From Flavobacterium sp. CS20 (GTDB lineage Bacteria > Bacteroidota > Bacteroidia > Flavobacteriales > Flavobacteriaceae), in the NCBI RefSeq assembly GCF_018080005.1, contig NZ_CP073015.1:2694501-2758500 (forward strand): DNA of 64,000 nt, read 5' to 3'. Numbering within the stretch: the first letter of the stretch is position 1; each line of letters starts with the position of its first letter. This document shows, piece after piece, positions 1 through 9,547 of this stretch. A model generated the notes under the pieces. It was not told where the DNA came from. It saw only the letters and a list, made by a program, of their open reading frames with translations, and did no database searches. The translations under genes were made by a program, and so were the position numbers.

Positions 1-205
1 GCTAAATTCAAAAAATAAACCACTAATTCCGACGAGTAATTTAAGACAATGTCTGTGTTTGCTGATGTTATAATTAAGTTAAAACACTTGTTCTTTTATG
101 TTATTAAACAATGATAATCAGAATATTAGATTTAATCATTTCCTAACATTGATTTTTGTTTTTTTTAAAATATATGTCATAATATTGGGCATTAAATGAA
201 ATAAA

Positions 206-3200
206 ATGAAAGGGTTTAAATATATAAATTTCAGAGTTATAGCTTTTGTGGTTATTTTAGGTTTTTTAACCACGCAAAACAGTTTTGCTCAGATTATCAG
301 TCAATATGTAGAAACCGATAGCGGGACATCCCCAAAAGGTCTCGAAATTTGGAACAACACAAGTGTAGCAATTGATTTTTCAGTTGATAATCTCATCATA
401 GAAAAAGGAACCAATGGTGGAGCTCCAAGTTCAGATTTTACTATTGATAGTGGTGTTTTACAACCTGGAGAAGTTCTTGTTGTTGGCACCATTGACATGC
501 AACCTGTAGCCACTTCAAATGGTGCTTTGTTTTATGAAAAAGCTTTTACTTTTAACGGTGATGATGCTTTAGTTCTGAAACTTGGAACGACAACTACCGA
601 TGTTTTTGGAAGTCCCAATACCGATCCTGGGAGTGCTTGGGAAGGTAATGGCGTTTCAACACAAAACCAAAATATTGCATTATTAAGCAGTATTACTACT
701 GGAGAATTAACGGGTTTCACAGATCCAAGCACAAGATTTGAAACCATCAACACTACGCCTTCAGATATTGCAAATGGTGGTTTAGATGGTTTTGGTGTTG
801 CACCAAGCGGTACGCCACCACCATCAACTTGCTCCATATCCGATATCGGTCTTGGTAGCATCAGTTGTAACGACAACGGCACGCCTAGTGATGGCTCAGA
901 CGATATCATTTCATTTGAGCTTGATCCCACAGGGAGCAATCTCGGCACGACTTATACCGTAGAAATGACCGATAATATTGCTGGAACTGAAATAAGCACA
1001 AATCTTGCAGGTCCGTTTTCATCCTTTACAGCAACAGGAACTTATGGCACAGCAACCACATTTTATTTAGCTCCTGGCAGTGCAGGTTCAGGCGATTTAA
1101 ATATATCCGTAACTGATGGTGTAGATGCAACTTGTTCGGCTACTGGCATAGTTACAGACCCTGGAAGTTGTTTGTTTGTAGTCTCTGCCATTTTTGAAGA
1201 TTTTAATGATGGGGATTTTACGTCAAATCCTGTTTGGACTGGCAATACAGCAGGTTTTTCTGTCATTACTAATGCTACTATTCCTAATGGTATTGCTACA
1301 ACTGATGGTAGTTATTTAGCAAGTAATGCCAATACAGGCAATATTAGTTTAGCTGTGCAGAGTTCAGAAGTTTCAGAATGGCAATTTTCTTTAGCAACGC
1401 CTGATTTTGTCCCATCTGGCTCAAATTATTTTGGAGTTGTTTTAATGGCAAATGATTCCTTTTCTGGAGATATCATCACAGCAAGTAACTTTCAAGGCTA
1501 TTATATTAAAATAGGAATAAATAGTTCTCCTGATCCAATAGAATTATGGCGTAAAACAGGAGCTGGACAAACAATAGTTGGAGACTTCCCGTCAAGCCCA
1601 GATTTTAATACTGGTGCATTAAAAGACGGTTTAAACATTAGAATTACACGAAGTGATGCTGGTGTGTTTGAATTGTTTTATAGCACTGGTTTTGAATATT
1701 CTACTACTCCCACAACTTCTGCTGGTACTGTAACAGATAATAATTATTCAACATCTACTTATTTTGGTGTTTTTCAAAAATTTGGTAGTCCAAGTACAAG
1801 TAGAAGAGTTTATTTAGACAACATAGATTTAGGAAGTGCATTTGTTGACTCCGACTCTAAGATTAACGCTCCAACAACACAAGTCGCATCAGGAACAATA
1901 ATTGCCGATGCAGCAACAAGTGTTTCAAATTCTGTTCCTGTGCTTAAATTTGAAATCGAAGACTTAGCTACTTCTGATACTGTGGTAACAGAAGTTACGA
2001 AACTCCACCTTGTGCCAGGAGCTAATAATACCGCATCGTGGAGTCAAGTGATTCAAGGCATAAGTATCATTAGCTCTGGAGCTGGTGGTGTTTTAGCACA
2101 ATCCAGTCAAAGTGTGAGTATTTCTGATACAGGAATCATTGTTGATGTTTTAGATAACACAGACACAGAAATGACTGTTCCTAATGGTGTTGCTCAAGAA
2201 TATACCATAGATGTTTTTTTAAATACTTCAGGTATTACTGACCAAGAAGTGATTCAGTTTGCCATTCCAAGTAGTTCAATAAATTGGCAAACTGCAGCTG
2301 GAAGCTCTCAATTTGCACCAAGTTTTACCCCTATTGAGGGCAACACTTTCACCATAGATGTTAATGGAAATCAATACAGTTTTATTTCTCAGCCCACTAA
2401 TGCTAATGTAAACTTAGGTATGCCAACCGATGTTAAAATTGCTTATGTAGATAACAATAATAATATAGATTTAACATATGCATCATTCACAAGTGATGTT
2501 TCAATTACTTCAAGTGGAACTTTGCAAGGGACACCTCTAACAGCTACGCCAATTGGCAATGTAGTAACCTTTGATGGTAGCAGTATAATTCATACCGTTG
2601 TAGAAAATAATGTTACATTAACAGCCACATCAACCGCAGCTGGATTTCCTGCAAATCTTGTAAGTAATGCTTTTGACATCATCTCTGCACCCGAATTATT
2701 GATCACAGAAATTGCTGATCCAGGTGATATTCAAACGGCTAAATATGTTGAGATTTTTAATGCAGGCGTTACGGCAATAGATTTCAGTTCATCAGATTTC
2801 TTTTTAACAAGAGAAGCCAATGCTGGTAATACTTATGAAATCAATCAGCTTACAGGTTTTTTGCCTCCTAAGGGATATTACATCATTTCAAATCAATCCC
2901 TAACTGATTTTAGCTCAACTTATAATGGTGCAACAACTGATATAGATGCTTTTGCTTTAGGCGATGGCAATGATACTTACATTTTATCAACATCTGGTGC
3001 TAATCCTACAGAAGCCATCAACACACAATTTGATGTGTATGGCGAGATAGGCATCAATGGGTTTACAGGAACAAATTCAGAGCTTTCAGAAAATACAGAC
3101 GGAACTGCTAACGACGAACCTTGGGAATACGAAGACAGCAGAGCCTACAGACTCAATCCTGATGTTAAATTTGCTAACACTATCTGGACAAGTTCAGAAT

Positions 3201-5065
3201 GGGTGGTTGATCCTGATGGGGCAAATACTACTGATATGACACCTGGTTACGGCGATCAAGATTATGTTTATGTTGATGATACATCGGGTTGGACAAGTAT
3301 TGGTTTAGGCAATCCTGAAGGAAACTCAACTGGTTCACAAAATATATTTGTGCGTTCTGGCGAAGCGACTTTTAGTTCAGATATAACAGTAGGTGATTTG
3401 GTTGTAAGATCTGGAGCCACTTTAATCTTGTCACCAAACGTTAAACTTACCGTTACAGGAGACATCGTCAACGAAGGGAAAATTATTTTTCAAAGCGATA
3501 GCAGTGGCTCTGCTGTGCTTGAACCCGTGGTGGCAAATACACGTATTGAAGGTAGTGGTTTTGAAACTCACCGCTTTATACCTAAGTCTAATCGGGCTTA
3601 TAGATATTTATCACCAAGTGTTTCTACAGATACTTCTACTCAATCTACAATTAGAGACAATTGGCAAGAAGGCGTAAACAATATCTCCCAATCTGATGCT
3701 GACAACCAAAATCCAAATCCAGGTTTTGGTACACACATCACAGGTTCTACAACAGGTGCCAATGGTTTTGATGCTACATCAACAGGAAATGCATCGATGT
3801 ATGAATGGAATATAAACACACAATCTTGGAATGCTATACCAAACACCGACACAAAACCATTCTTTGCAGGTGAAGCCTATGCCATAATGATTCGTGGCGA
3901 CAGAGCGACCACTTTAAATTCTAATACAGCCGTTGGGGATCCAACTACTCTTAGAACAACAGGCAAAATGCACTTTGGAGATTTTGTTGTATCTAATTTA
4001 AGTTCAACTTCAGAAGACTTTAATCTAATCGGAAATCCCTATCAATCGCAAGTTGATTTAAAAGATTTGTTAGATAATCATGCATCGGGAATCAATAATA
4101 GTAGTGCTTATATTTATGATCCTACATTGGGCACAATTGGCGGTTATGCCACAATTGATTTAGAAAATTTAAGCTTTTCATCGGTTCCAGCAGGAACTTC
4201 TGCAAACCAATATCTTCAACCTAATCAAGCATTTTTTGTTAAAACCACAGCTACTTCACCTTCCATAACATTTGAAGAATCTGTAAAGCAAAATTCTACT
4301 GCACAAGTTGGAACGTTTAGTGAGTCTCAAAGCACTTTGCCTTCACATCTCAATATCGACCTTATAAATGAAGACGACCAAGTTATTGATGGTGTCAGAA
4401 TAGTCTATGACAACACTTATAGCTCAACTGTAAATCAAAAAGATGCGGTAAAAGCATGGAATTTTAATGAAAGTCTGACTATCTATTCAGAACAATATTA
4501 CCTATCAATAGAAAAACGGGGTTTGCCCATTGCCTCAGATACCACTCAACTTCAAATATACAGCTATACCAAAAATGACTATAGCCTAAATTTAGATTTT
4601 CAATCAAATGGATCTCTCAATGTTGATGTGTTTTTATTAGACCAATATACACAAAGCATCACACAGGTTATGCCTGATCAAATCACGACCTATAATTTTT
4701 CTGTAGATCAAAATATACCAGAATCAATATCTGCTCAACGTTTTGAAATTATATACAGTGAAACAACTTTAGGTCTAAATAGTTTTGATACAGGGGTTTA
4801 CAAAGTTTATCCTAATCCTATTACATCTAATATTTTTTCGATTTCAGCTGATAACCTAAGCCTTATTGATGAAGTCAATGGCTTGCAATTATTTTCTCTT
4901 CAGGGACAATTAATCGATGAGTTTAGCAAAAATGATTTTATCACAGGAGAAGGTCAAATCAAAATCAGATTGGACAATAAATACAGTGATGGTTTATATG
5001 TTTTTAAGGTATTTACAGAAAATGAAATTTTTACGTTAAAAGCTATAATAAGTCAACAAAATTAG
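206..5065 (+). CDS. Secreted lamin-tail-domain protein with T9SS C-terminal sorting domain
   Basis: The 1619-residue protein opens with a clear signal peptide (basic start, hydrophobic core, cleavage after about residue 29 at SFAQ). Residues about 30-180 read as a lamin-tail (LTD) domain, with an EIWNNT segment followed by a DPGSAWEGNG-type end. A second LTD-like copy starts near residue 829 (LLITEIADPGD, then YVEIFNAG). The middle is Ser/Thr/Gly-rich and resembles adhesin or surface-layer repeats. The last ~85 residues carry the YPNP motif and the GLYVFKV / FTLKAII pattern of a type A T9SS sorting domain, which directs outer-membrane translocation and anchoring. The role is probably a cell-surface protein; no enzymatic motif is visible. 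It is followed 40 bp downstream by a small membrane protein. The family assignment is firm, the specific function unknown. Confidence 0.9.
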   Translation: MKGFKYINFRVIAFVVILGFLTTQNSFAQIISQYVETDSGTSPKGLEIWNNTSVAIDFSVDNLIIEKGTNGGAPSSDFTIDSGVLQPGEVLVVGTIDMQPVATSNGALFYEKAFTFNGDDALVLKLGTTTTDVFGSPNTDPGSAWEGNGVSTQNQNIALLSSITTGELTGFTDPSTRFETINTTPSDIANGGLDGFGVAPSGTPPPSTCSISDIGLGSISCNDNGTPSDGSDDIISFELDPTGSNLGTTYTVEMTDNIAGTEISTNLAGPFSSFTATGTYGTATTFYLAPGSAGSGDLNISVTDGVDATCSATGIVTDPGSCLFVVSAIFEDFNDGDFTSNPVWTGNTAGFSVITNATIPNGIATTDGSYLASNANTGNISLAVQSSEVSEWQFSLATPDFVPSGSNYFGVVLMANDSFSGDIITASNFQGYYIKIGINSSPDPIELWRKTGAGQTIVGDFPSSPDFNTGALKDGLNIRITRSDAGVFELFYSTGFEYSTTPTTSAGTVTDNNYSTSTYFGVFQKFGSPSTSRRVYLDNIDLGSAFVDSDSKINAPTTQVASGTIIADAATSVSNSVPVLKFEIEDLATSDTVVTEVTKLHLVPGANNTASWSQVIQGISIISSGAGGVLAQSSQSVSISDTGIIVDVLDNTDTEMTVPNGVAQEYTIDVFLNTSGITDQEVIQFAIPSSSINWQTAAGSSQFAPSFTPIEGNTFTIDVNGNQYSFISQPTNANVNLGMPTDVKIAYVDNNNNIDLTYASFTSDVSITSSGTLQGTPLTATPIGNVVTFDGSSIIHTVVENNVTLTATSTAAGFPANLVSNAFDIISAPELLITEIADPGDIQTAKYVEIFNAGVTAIDFSSSDFFLTREANAGNTYEINQLTGFLPPKGYYIISNQSLTDFSSTYNGATTDIDAFALGDGNDTYILSTSGANPTEAINTQFDVYGEIGINGFTGTNSELSENTDGTANDEPWEYEDSRAYRLNPDVKFANTIWTSSEWVVDPDGANTTDMTPGYGDQDYVYVDDTSGWTSIGLGNPEGNSTGSQNIFVRSGEATFSSDITVGDLVVRSGATLILSPNVKLTVTGDIVNEGKIIFQSDSSGSAVLEPVVANTRIEGSGFETHRFIPKSNRAYRYLSPSVSTDTSTQSTIRDNWQEGVNNISQSDADNQNPNPGFGTHITGSTTGANGFDATSTGNASMYEWNINTQSWNAIPNTDTKPFFAGEAYAIMIRGDRATTLNSNTAVGDPTTLRTTGKMHFGDFVVSNLSSTSEDFNLIGNPYQSQVDLKDLLDNHASGINNSSAYIYDPTLGTIGGYATIDLENLSFSSVPAGTSANQYLQPNQAFFVKTTATSPSITFEESVKQNSTAQVGTFSESQSTLPSHLNIDLINEDDQVIDGVRIVYDNTYSSTVNQKDAVKAWNFNESLTIYSEQYYLSIEKRGLPIASDTTQLQIYSYTKNDYSLNLDFQSNGSLNVDVFLLDQYTQSITQVMPDQITTYNFSVDQNIPESISAQRFEIIYSETTLGLNSFDTGVYKVYPNPITSNIFSISADNLSLIDEVNGLQLFSLQGQLIDEFSKNDFITGEGQIKIRLDNKYSDGLYVFKVFTENEIFTLKAIISQQN

Positions 5066-5105
5066 AATTCAAAAAACTGAAGATCAAATATTTACTAAAA
5101 GACCT

Positions 5106-5312
5106 ATGAAATTAAATCTTAAATATATCATTTTAATTGCCTTTGTTTTTCTGTCTATCAATGTCGTTTTAGCTCAAGGACCGCCACCGCCAGATGGTGG
5201 TGGTGGACCTGGCACTACAAATGATGTTGGTATCAACTTTTTGATTTACCCATTTTTGATTTTAGGTTCTGTTTTAGGTTATTTCTTTTTTAATAAAAGA
5301 AAAACAGACTAA
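5106..5312 (+). CDS. Small secreted or membrane protein with Pro/Gly-rich linker
   Basis: The 68-residue protein has an N-terminal signal peptide or anchor (residues 1-24, ending VVLAQ), a low-complexity linker of prolines and glycines (PPPPDGGGGPG, about residues 25-36), and a C-terminal transmembrane helix (about 43-62) ending in a basic tail (FFFNKRKTD). Small proteins with this signal peptide, Pro/Gly linker and helix layout often follow T9SS cargo genes in flavobacteria. It starts 40 bp after the large cargo gene on the same strand, so co-transcription is likely. No function can be assigned. Confidence 0.75.
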   Translation: MKLNLKYIILIAFVFLSINVVLAQGPPPPDGGGGPGTTNDVGINFLIYPFLILGSVLGYFFFNKRKTD

Positions 5313-5355
5313 AGGCTTTTTTCTTTCTGAGAGATTGTATGGCAGTAAAACTTAG

Positions 5356-5461
5356 AACTTACAGGGAAGAAATTGAAATCATAGAAAATGCATAAATCCA
5401 TTCACCATCGAATATTTGCAAACCTTAGCTATGGAAAATGCACAATCCTAACCGTTTCAAC
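5356..5461. repeat. Dispersed repeat family A, copy 1
   Basis: About 105 bp that match stretches near 13332-13399 and 62045-62169. The shared core begins ACTTACAGGGAAGAAATTG and contains ATAAATCCATTCAC, AATATTTGCAAA and AATGCACAATCCTA. Copies 2 and 3 have ATGGATAAATCCAT, which folds as a short hairpin with an AA loop; this copy has GCAT in place of GGAT. It lies between a convergent gene pair, as expected for a REP-like intergenic element. Confidence 0.75.
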
Positions 5462-5582
5462 TAATGAAATTTAGGTCACTCAGAGTGATTTTAGATAGAA
5501 TATTCTTCATGCCGAATATTGTTTTTAAATGTCTCCTGTATGAATCCTTAAAAAAAAATAGCCTGCCTTTGGCATGATATCT

Positions 5583-5762
5583 TCATCTTTTTTTGTTTCT
5601 TTTCTTTTTGAAGTAATTTTTATTAAAGTGACGTTTATCTCGATGATATCTCAACTTTTTATTTCTATTGTTATTGATTAAAACCAAAACAAACAGTATT
5701 GCAATAGCCACAATGAGAATAATAAGTTGCGTTAATTCAGAAAGGTTTTTTAAAAACTCCAT
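5583..5762 (-). CDS. 59-residue single-pass membrane protein with basic tail
   Basis: Reading the minus strand from the ATG at 5762 gives an uninterrupted 59-codon frame that begins MEFLKNLSELTQLIILI. Residues about 12-30 form one strongly hydrophobic helix. The remaining ~28 residues are very basic and Asn/Lys/Arg-rich, ending KKKRNKKR. It begins 10 bp after the stop of the methyltransferase gene on the same strand, so it is probably the last gene of that transcript. The helix-plus-basic-tail design and the tight spacing support a real gene. No family is recognised. Confidence 0.6.
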   Translation of the reverse strand: MEFLKNLSELTQLIILIVAIAILFVLVLINNNRNKKLRYHRDKRHFNKNYFKKKRNKKR

Positions 5763-5772
5763 AGTTTCGGGT

Positions 5773-6558
5773 TTAAAACAAACAACGGATTTTAAAATCT
5801 TGTTTGCTCAATTCGGGTTTAAAAAAGACAATACCCCAAAAATACAAATCTAAACTCACTTTGACCTCTTTATCTTTGCAAATCAACTGCCAAGCCTCTT
5901 GCATTTCTTTAGACCAATAAATATCGTCTAAAATGACAATAGAATTATGATGGGTATGTTTTTTTAGTTGACTAAAATAATCAAGTGTAGCTTTTTTTTG
6001 GTGATGACCATCAAGATAAATTAAATCATAAGTTTTATATGCTGACAAATTATTTATATAAGACTGAAAATCAGTGTTGTGAGTTTTGATATTCTTCAGA
6101 CCATAGGTATTGAAACAACTTTTAGCAAAAGCAAAAGTATTTGGACAAGCTTCAACGGTATCTACACAATTTTGAGGTTGGTTGACTGCCATACTCAAAC
6201 TTCCTAAACCCACAGATGTTCCAAGTTCTAAGGTATTTTTAACTTCAAAATAATCTATAATTTTATTCATCAGCTGAGATTGATGAAGTCTCATGCCTGC
6301 GTTTTTGGCTATTGTTTTTACTCGGCGTTTTGATGTTTTAAAGTGCTGAGAGCCTTCGCCAATATCAATCATTTGTATGATATCATCAGATTTTAAGATA
6401 GGTTTTCTCGCATCTTGAAGCTTATCTAATGCCGTTTTTGATATTTTAGAATACAAACACTTGGTGATGAAATGATACACAAACGGTGAATGCACGCCGT
6501 GTTGGTTTTTTGATTTTAATAAAAAATTAAAGAAAGTTTTAATCCTGAACCAATCCAT
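5773..6558 (-). CDS. Class I SAM-dependent methyltransferase (O-methyltransferase-like)
   Basis: The 261-residue protein has a Rossmann methyltransferase core. Motif I is NTLELGTSVGLGSLSMA (about residues 112-128), followed by a DTVEACP segment for the adenosyl ribose acid. A later YDLIYLDGHH motif and a VILDDIYWS strand match the O-methyltransferase/class I pattern seen in COMT-like enzymes. The N-terminal ~90 residues (FLLKSKNQHGVHSPFVY) are the extension common in flavobacterial homologues. The substrate is unknown. It is followed closely by a small membrane protein gene on the same strand. Confidence 0.85.
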   Translation of the reverse strand: MDWFRIKTFFNFLLKSKNQHGVHSPFVYHFITKCLYSKISKTALDKLQDARKPILKSDDIIQMIDIGEGSQHFKTSKRRVKTIAKNAGMRLHQSQLMNKIIDYFEVKNTLELGTSVGLGSLSMAVNQPQNCVDTVEACPNTFAFAKSCFNTYGLKNIKTHNTDFQSYINNLSAYKTYDLIYLDGHHQKKATLDYFSQLKKHTHHNSIVILDDIYWSKEMQEAWQLICKDKEVKVSLDLYFWGIVFFKPELSKQDFKIRCLF

Positions 6559-6631
6559 GAAACCTTATAAGATTAAAAATAAGACGTAAAGGTAAGATTT
6601 GTTGATAAATAAAATACAAACTTTCACCATA

Positions 6632-7537
6632 TCAACTGTTCTCTCGCTTCCTTGCCCGTTTCCTACTAACCATAAAAACACCAACAAACACGAGAATTCC
6701 CGCAATCACCTTTATAAAATTGAGTTGGTCAGCTCCTGAAATAATGGCAAAGGCAATGGCGATTAAAGGTTGTAAATATACAAACACGCCAATTGTTGAT
6801 GCTGAAAGTTCTTTAAGGGCATAAATATTGAGTAAATAGGTTAAAACCGTAGTTCCTAAAACCACAAATCCCATTCGCCAAATGGCTGAAAATGGCAAAG
6901 ACGCCCATTCTACGTCAGTAAATTCACGAATACCAATCGGAAAATTGATGATGACGGCAATCAAAAAAAACCATTTTAATAAAGTAATACTACTGTAGCG
7001 AGCTGTTAGTGGTCGGACAACTATGAGATATAAACCGTATGATAAAGCATTGACAATTATCATGGCATTACCAAGTGGAATATTTGGAGCATCAGCGGTA
7101 GAAACTGTACTAAAAATGACCAACATCAACGCACCGACTAAACCTAAAACGGCTCCTGAGGCTTTAAGCCAAGTGATTTTTTCTCGAATTAAAACCGCTG
7201 ACAATATAAACACTAATATCGGCGAAATTGTAACAATCACTGAAGAATTGATAGGTGTTGATAAACTCAAACCTTTAAAAAACAACAGCATATTGACAAA
7301 CATTCCTAAAACCGTACATAAAATAATTCGCGACCAATCACGACGTTGAATAGGTTCAGATTTTACAAAAAGACTGATCAGCCAAAAAATGACTGCCGCA
7401 CCCAAAACGCGAAGCATCACAAATCCAAAAGCTTCTATTTGATCTGGCATTAAACCTTTAGCAAGAGTATGGTTGACTCCGTAAATAAAACTTGCTCCTG
7501 TAGCGACAAGAATTGCCCAAATGCGCTTATTCACCAA
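6632..7537 (-). CDS. EamA/DMT-family transporter
   Basis: The 301-residue protein has about ten hydrophobic helices arranged as two tandem EamA repeats (about residues 6-138 and 150-290), the typical layout and length of drug/metabolite transporter superfamily permeases. It ends in a basic cytoplasmic tail (RKRARKREN). Its start overlaps the end of the upstream ArsC-like gene by 11 bp, so the two are translationally linked. Substrates of this group (amino acids, nucleosides, metabolites) cannot be inferred from sequence. Confidence 0.9.
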   Translation of the reverse strand: MVNKRIWAILVATGASFIYGVNHTLAKGLMPDQIEAFGFVMLRVLGAAVIFWLISLFVKSEPIQRRDWSRIILCTVLGMFVNMLLFFKGLSLSTPINSSVIVTISPILVFILSAVLIREKITWLKASGAVLGLVGALMLVIFSTVSTADAPNIPLGNAMIIVNALSYGLYLIVVRPLTARYSSITLLKWFFLIAVIINFPIGIREFTDVEWASLPFSAIWRMGFVVLGTTVLTYLLNIYALKELSASTIGVFVYLQPLIAIAFAIISGADQLNFIKVIAGILVFVGVFMVSRKRARKRENS

Positions 7538-7877
7538 GATGAACTTTTAAAGCTTCTACAACTTTTTTAGAATTGCCTATAAAAACTTGATTCCCATCAA
7601 TAAAAATCGGACGTTTGATAAAAGAATAGTGTTCGAGCAACAATGCTTTATAATCTTCTTCTGATAGGTCTTGATTTTTAAGCCCACGTTTTTGCCAAAG
7701 CTGTGCCCGACGATTAATCAGAGCTTCATAACTATCGACGTGTTGTCTTAACAACTCAATATCTTCTTTAGATGCTGGTGTTTTTTTAGTGTCTTGCAAC
7801 TCAAAACCTTCGGTGTTGACTTCAGATAAAATACGTTTACAGGTATTACAAGTCGAAAGGTAAAGGACTTTTTTCAT
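7527..7877 (-). CDS. ArsC/Spx-family thioredoxin-fold protein
   Basis: The 116-residue protein has the ArsC-like length and a CNTCKR motif at residues 10-15 (CxxC in the position of the catalytic Cys). It also has the family's middle LINRR segment and a later IKRPIFIDGNQVFIG strand with the cis-Pro that packs against the active site. Homologues are usually annotated as arsenate reductase family or YffB/Spx-like proteins; true arsenate reduction is not implied, because no ars genes are nearby. It overlaps the downstream transporter gene by 11 bp. Confidence 0.88.
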   Translation of the reverse strand: MKKVLYLSTCNTCKRILSEVNTEGFELQDTKKTPASKEDIELLRQHVDSYEALINRRAQLWQKRGLKNQDLSEEDYKALLLEHYSFIKRPIFIDGNQVFIGNSKKVVEALKVHLGE

Positions 7878-8068
7878 ATTTTAATAGTATTTGGTTTTAA
7901 AATTTCTTTGCAACAAAGGTAAAACTATTGAACTAAGAATCACAAGACGACATAAAGTTGAAATAAGAAGTTTTGTCTGTTTTATGATTTTTGTGAATGC
8001 TTTGTGTTTTGTGAAACAGTTGACATGGCTTTATTTTTTTGCCAGAGAAAAATTATTAGCATTAAAAT

Positions 8069-8305
8069 TTAATTAGGGCTTTTATTTTTCTTTTGCTTCT
8101 GATGCGTTCTATAGATATAATAGCCCAAACCACCCATGAGCAGATAAGGAAAAGCCATTAAATAGACAATGCCATTATTAATGCCTTCGGCGGCAGAATT
8201 ATCGGCGTTGCTTTCTAAAACCGCTCGACACATTGAACATTGGGCAAATGTTGAATCTGCCATTAAAATCAAAATAAATATGAAAAATAGTTTAAAAACT
8301 TTCAT
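8069..8305 (-). CDS. Small signal-peptide/membrane protein with CSMC motif in the oxidase cluster
   Basis: The 78-residue protein has a cleavable signal peptide (to about residue 21, TFAQ), immediately followed by CSMCRAVLESN, a periplasmic CxxC motif. One transmembrane helix follows (about residues 45-65) and a Lys-rich cytoplasmic tail. It lies 16 bp after the DUF420 gene, at the end of the oxidase assembly run. A CxxC directly at the mature N-terminus, next to SCO, suggests a redox or copper role in oxidase assembly; that is inference from motif and neighbourhood. Confidence 0.8.
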   Translation of the reverse strand: MKVFKLFFIFILILMADSTFAQCSMCRAVLESNADNSAAEGINNGIVYLMAFPYLLMGGLGYYIYRTHQKQKKNKSPN

Positions 8306-8321
8306 AGGACTACAAATTTAA

Positions 8322-8858
8322 TCAATAATATGGTTGCATAAAAACATACACCAAAACTCCTGTTATTGCAACATACATCCAAATTGGGAACGTCCATTTG
8401 GCAATTTTTTTATGTTTTTCATATTGTCCTGTTAATCCGCGATACATTGTAAACAAAACCAGTGGTATGATGATTCCTGACAATACAATATGTGTGATTA
8501 AAATAAAAAAGTATAAATATCGCATCCAACCTTCACCACCATAAGGCACAGGTTCGTGGCTGATTTTTGAAATGACATAACTCACTAAAAACACCACCGA
8601 AAGCCCAAAAGCTGAAATCATCACATTGCGGTGTAAAATTATTTTTTGATTTTTAATAAGCAGATAACCTACAAACAACAAAATGGCCGTCAAGCCATTA
8701 ATAACGGCGTGAAAAAAAGGAAAAGTGCCAACATCCAAGCCGAGAATATTGGTTCTGGTATCGAGGTTCATCAATAAGATAACAATCAAAGGCACAGCTA
8801 CTGATAAGGCAATTATCAAATAAACGGTAAAGCGATTAGGTGAAATTTTAGATTTCAT
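8322..8858 (-). CDS. DUF420 membrane protein (CtaM-like oxidase assembly factor)
   Basis: The 178-residue protein has about five predicted transmembrane helices and the DUF420 hallmarks: conserved His residues in helices (FFHAVINGLTA, then HIVLSGIIIPL) and HRNVMISAF in a loop. DUF420 proteins, including CtaM of Staphylococcus, are needed for maturation of heme-copper oxidases. It is spaced 2 bp from the SCO gene upstream and 16 bp from the small CxxC gene downstream, consistent with one assembly operon. Confidence 0.88.
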   Translation of the reverse strand: MKSKISPNRFTVYLIIALSVAVPLIVILLMNLDTRTNILGLDVGTFPFFHAVINGLTAILLFVGYLLIKNQKIILHRNVMISAFGLSVVFLVSYVISKISHEPVPYGGEGWMRYLYFFILITHIVLSGIIIPLVLFTMYRGLTGQYEKHKKIAKWTFPIWMYVAITGVLVYVFMQPYY

Positions 8859-8860
8859 AA

Positions 8861-9541
8861 TTATTCTTTAAGCAATTGGTTGATATCTTCTATCAAAATA
8901 TCGATTTGTTGTTTTTCGCTAAAGCGATTTTGGTCTGCATCATATTCTACTGCACCTTGATAAAATACAATAGGGTTGCCATTGGCATCGCGTCGGCTTC
9001 TCAAATAGCCTTGTTTATCAATCAACGCAAAAAATCCAGAATGCTCAAAACCACCATCAGCTCGGGATTCTTGTTTGGCATACAAATTAAAACCGTTGTT
9101 GACCAACGACATAATTTTATTCATTTCGCCAGTCATCAAATGCCAGTTAGGATGTTTCACACCTATTTTTTTAGCATATCGTTTAAGTTGTGCTACGGTA
9201 TCATTGAAAGGATCAATGCTGATTGATGCGATTCCGAATTGATCTTGGCCGTAAAATTTACGTTGAATTTGCACCATATTTTTATTCATAATCGGACAAA
9301 TGGTTGGGCAAGTTGAAAAGAAAAATTCAACCACATAGACTTTGTTGTTATAATCTTGGTTGGTGATGGTGTCTCCATTTTGGTCTATAAGTTTAAATTG
9401 CGGCACTTGTCGTTTTTGACCATTAAGAGTGATATAAGCCAAGTCTTCTTGTTTAGAACGGCTTTGAGATTCTTTGAAAACCCAAATCCCAAAGATTATC
9501 ACAACCACTGCAAGTCCGCTGTATTTGATATATTTTTTCAT
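8861..9541 (-). CDS. SCO1/SenC-family copper chaperone for cytochrome oxidase
   Basis: The 226-residue protein has an N-terminal membrane anchor (about residues 5-23) and a periplasmic thioredoxin-fold domain. The copper ligands are visible: CPTIC (CxxxC) in FFFSTCPTICPIM, and a distal His in GGFEHSGFFALID. SCO proteins deliver copper to the CuA site of oxidase subunit II or reduce its cysteines. It sits between a Cys-less thioredoxin-fold gene and DUF420, with spacings of 6 and 2 bp. The family call is firm. Confidence 0.95.
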   Translation of the reverse strand: MKKYIKYSGLAVVVIIFGIWVFKESQSRSKQEDLAYITLNGQKRQVPQFKLIDQNGDTITNQDYNNKVYVVEFFFSTCPTICPIMNKNMVQIQRKFYGQDQFGIASISIDPFNDTVAQLKRYAKKIGVKHPNWHLMTGEMNKIMSLVNNGFNLYAKQESRADGGFEHSGFFALIDKQGYLRSRRDANGNPIVFYQGAVEYDADQNRFSEKQQIDILIEDINQLLKE

Positions 9542-9547
9542 CCTACT

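Noticed and set aside
532..948. Antisense frames inside the large T9SS cargo gene (and 1063-1266, 3268-3471, 3640-3852)
   Set aside because: They lie opposite a continuous, domain-rich gene and have Pro/Ser-biased translations without family motifs; they are shadows.
5668..5853. A 61-residue plus-strand frame between 5668 and 5853
   Set aside because: It lies opposite the small membrane protein gene and the end of the methyltransferase; the minus-strand genes explain the sequence.
7527..7877. Arsenate-reductase function for the ArsC-like protein
   Set aside because: The thioredoxin-fold CxxC family is shared by Spx/YffB proteins, and no ars genes are nearby; only the family is supported.
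7891..8076. A 61-residue plus-strand frame in the gap between the ArsC-like gene and the CxxC gene
   Set aside because: It has no recognisable motif, runs against both flanking minus-strand genes, and has no upstream signal.
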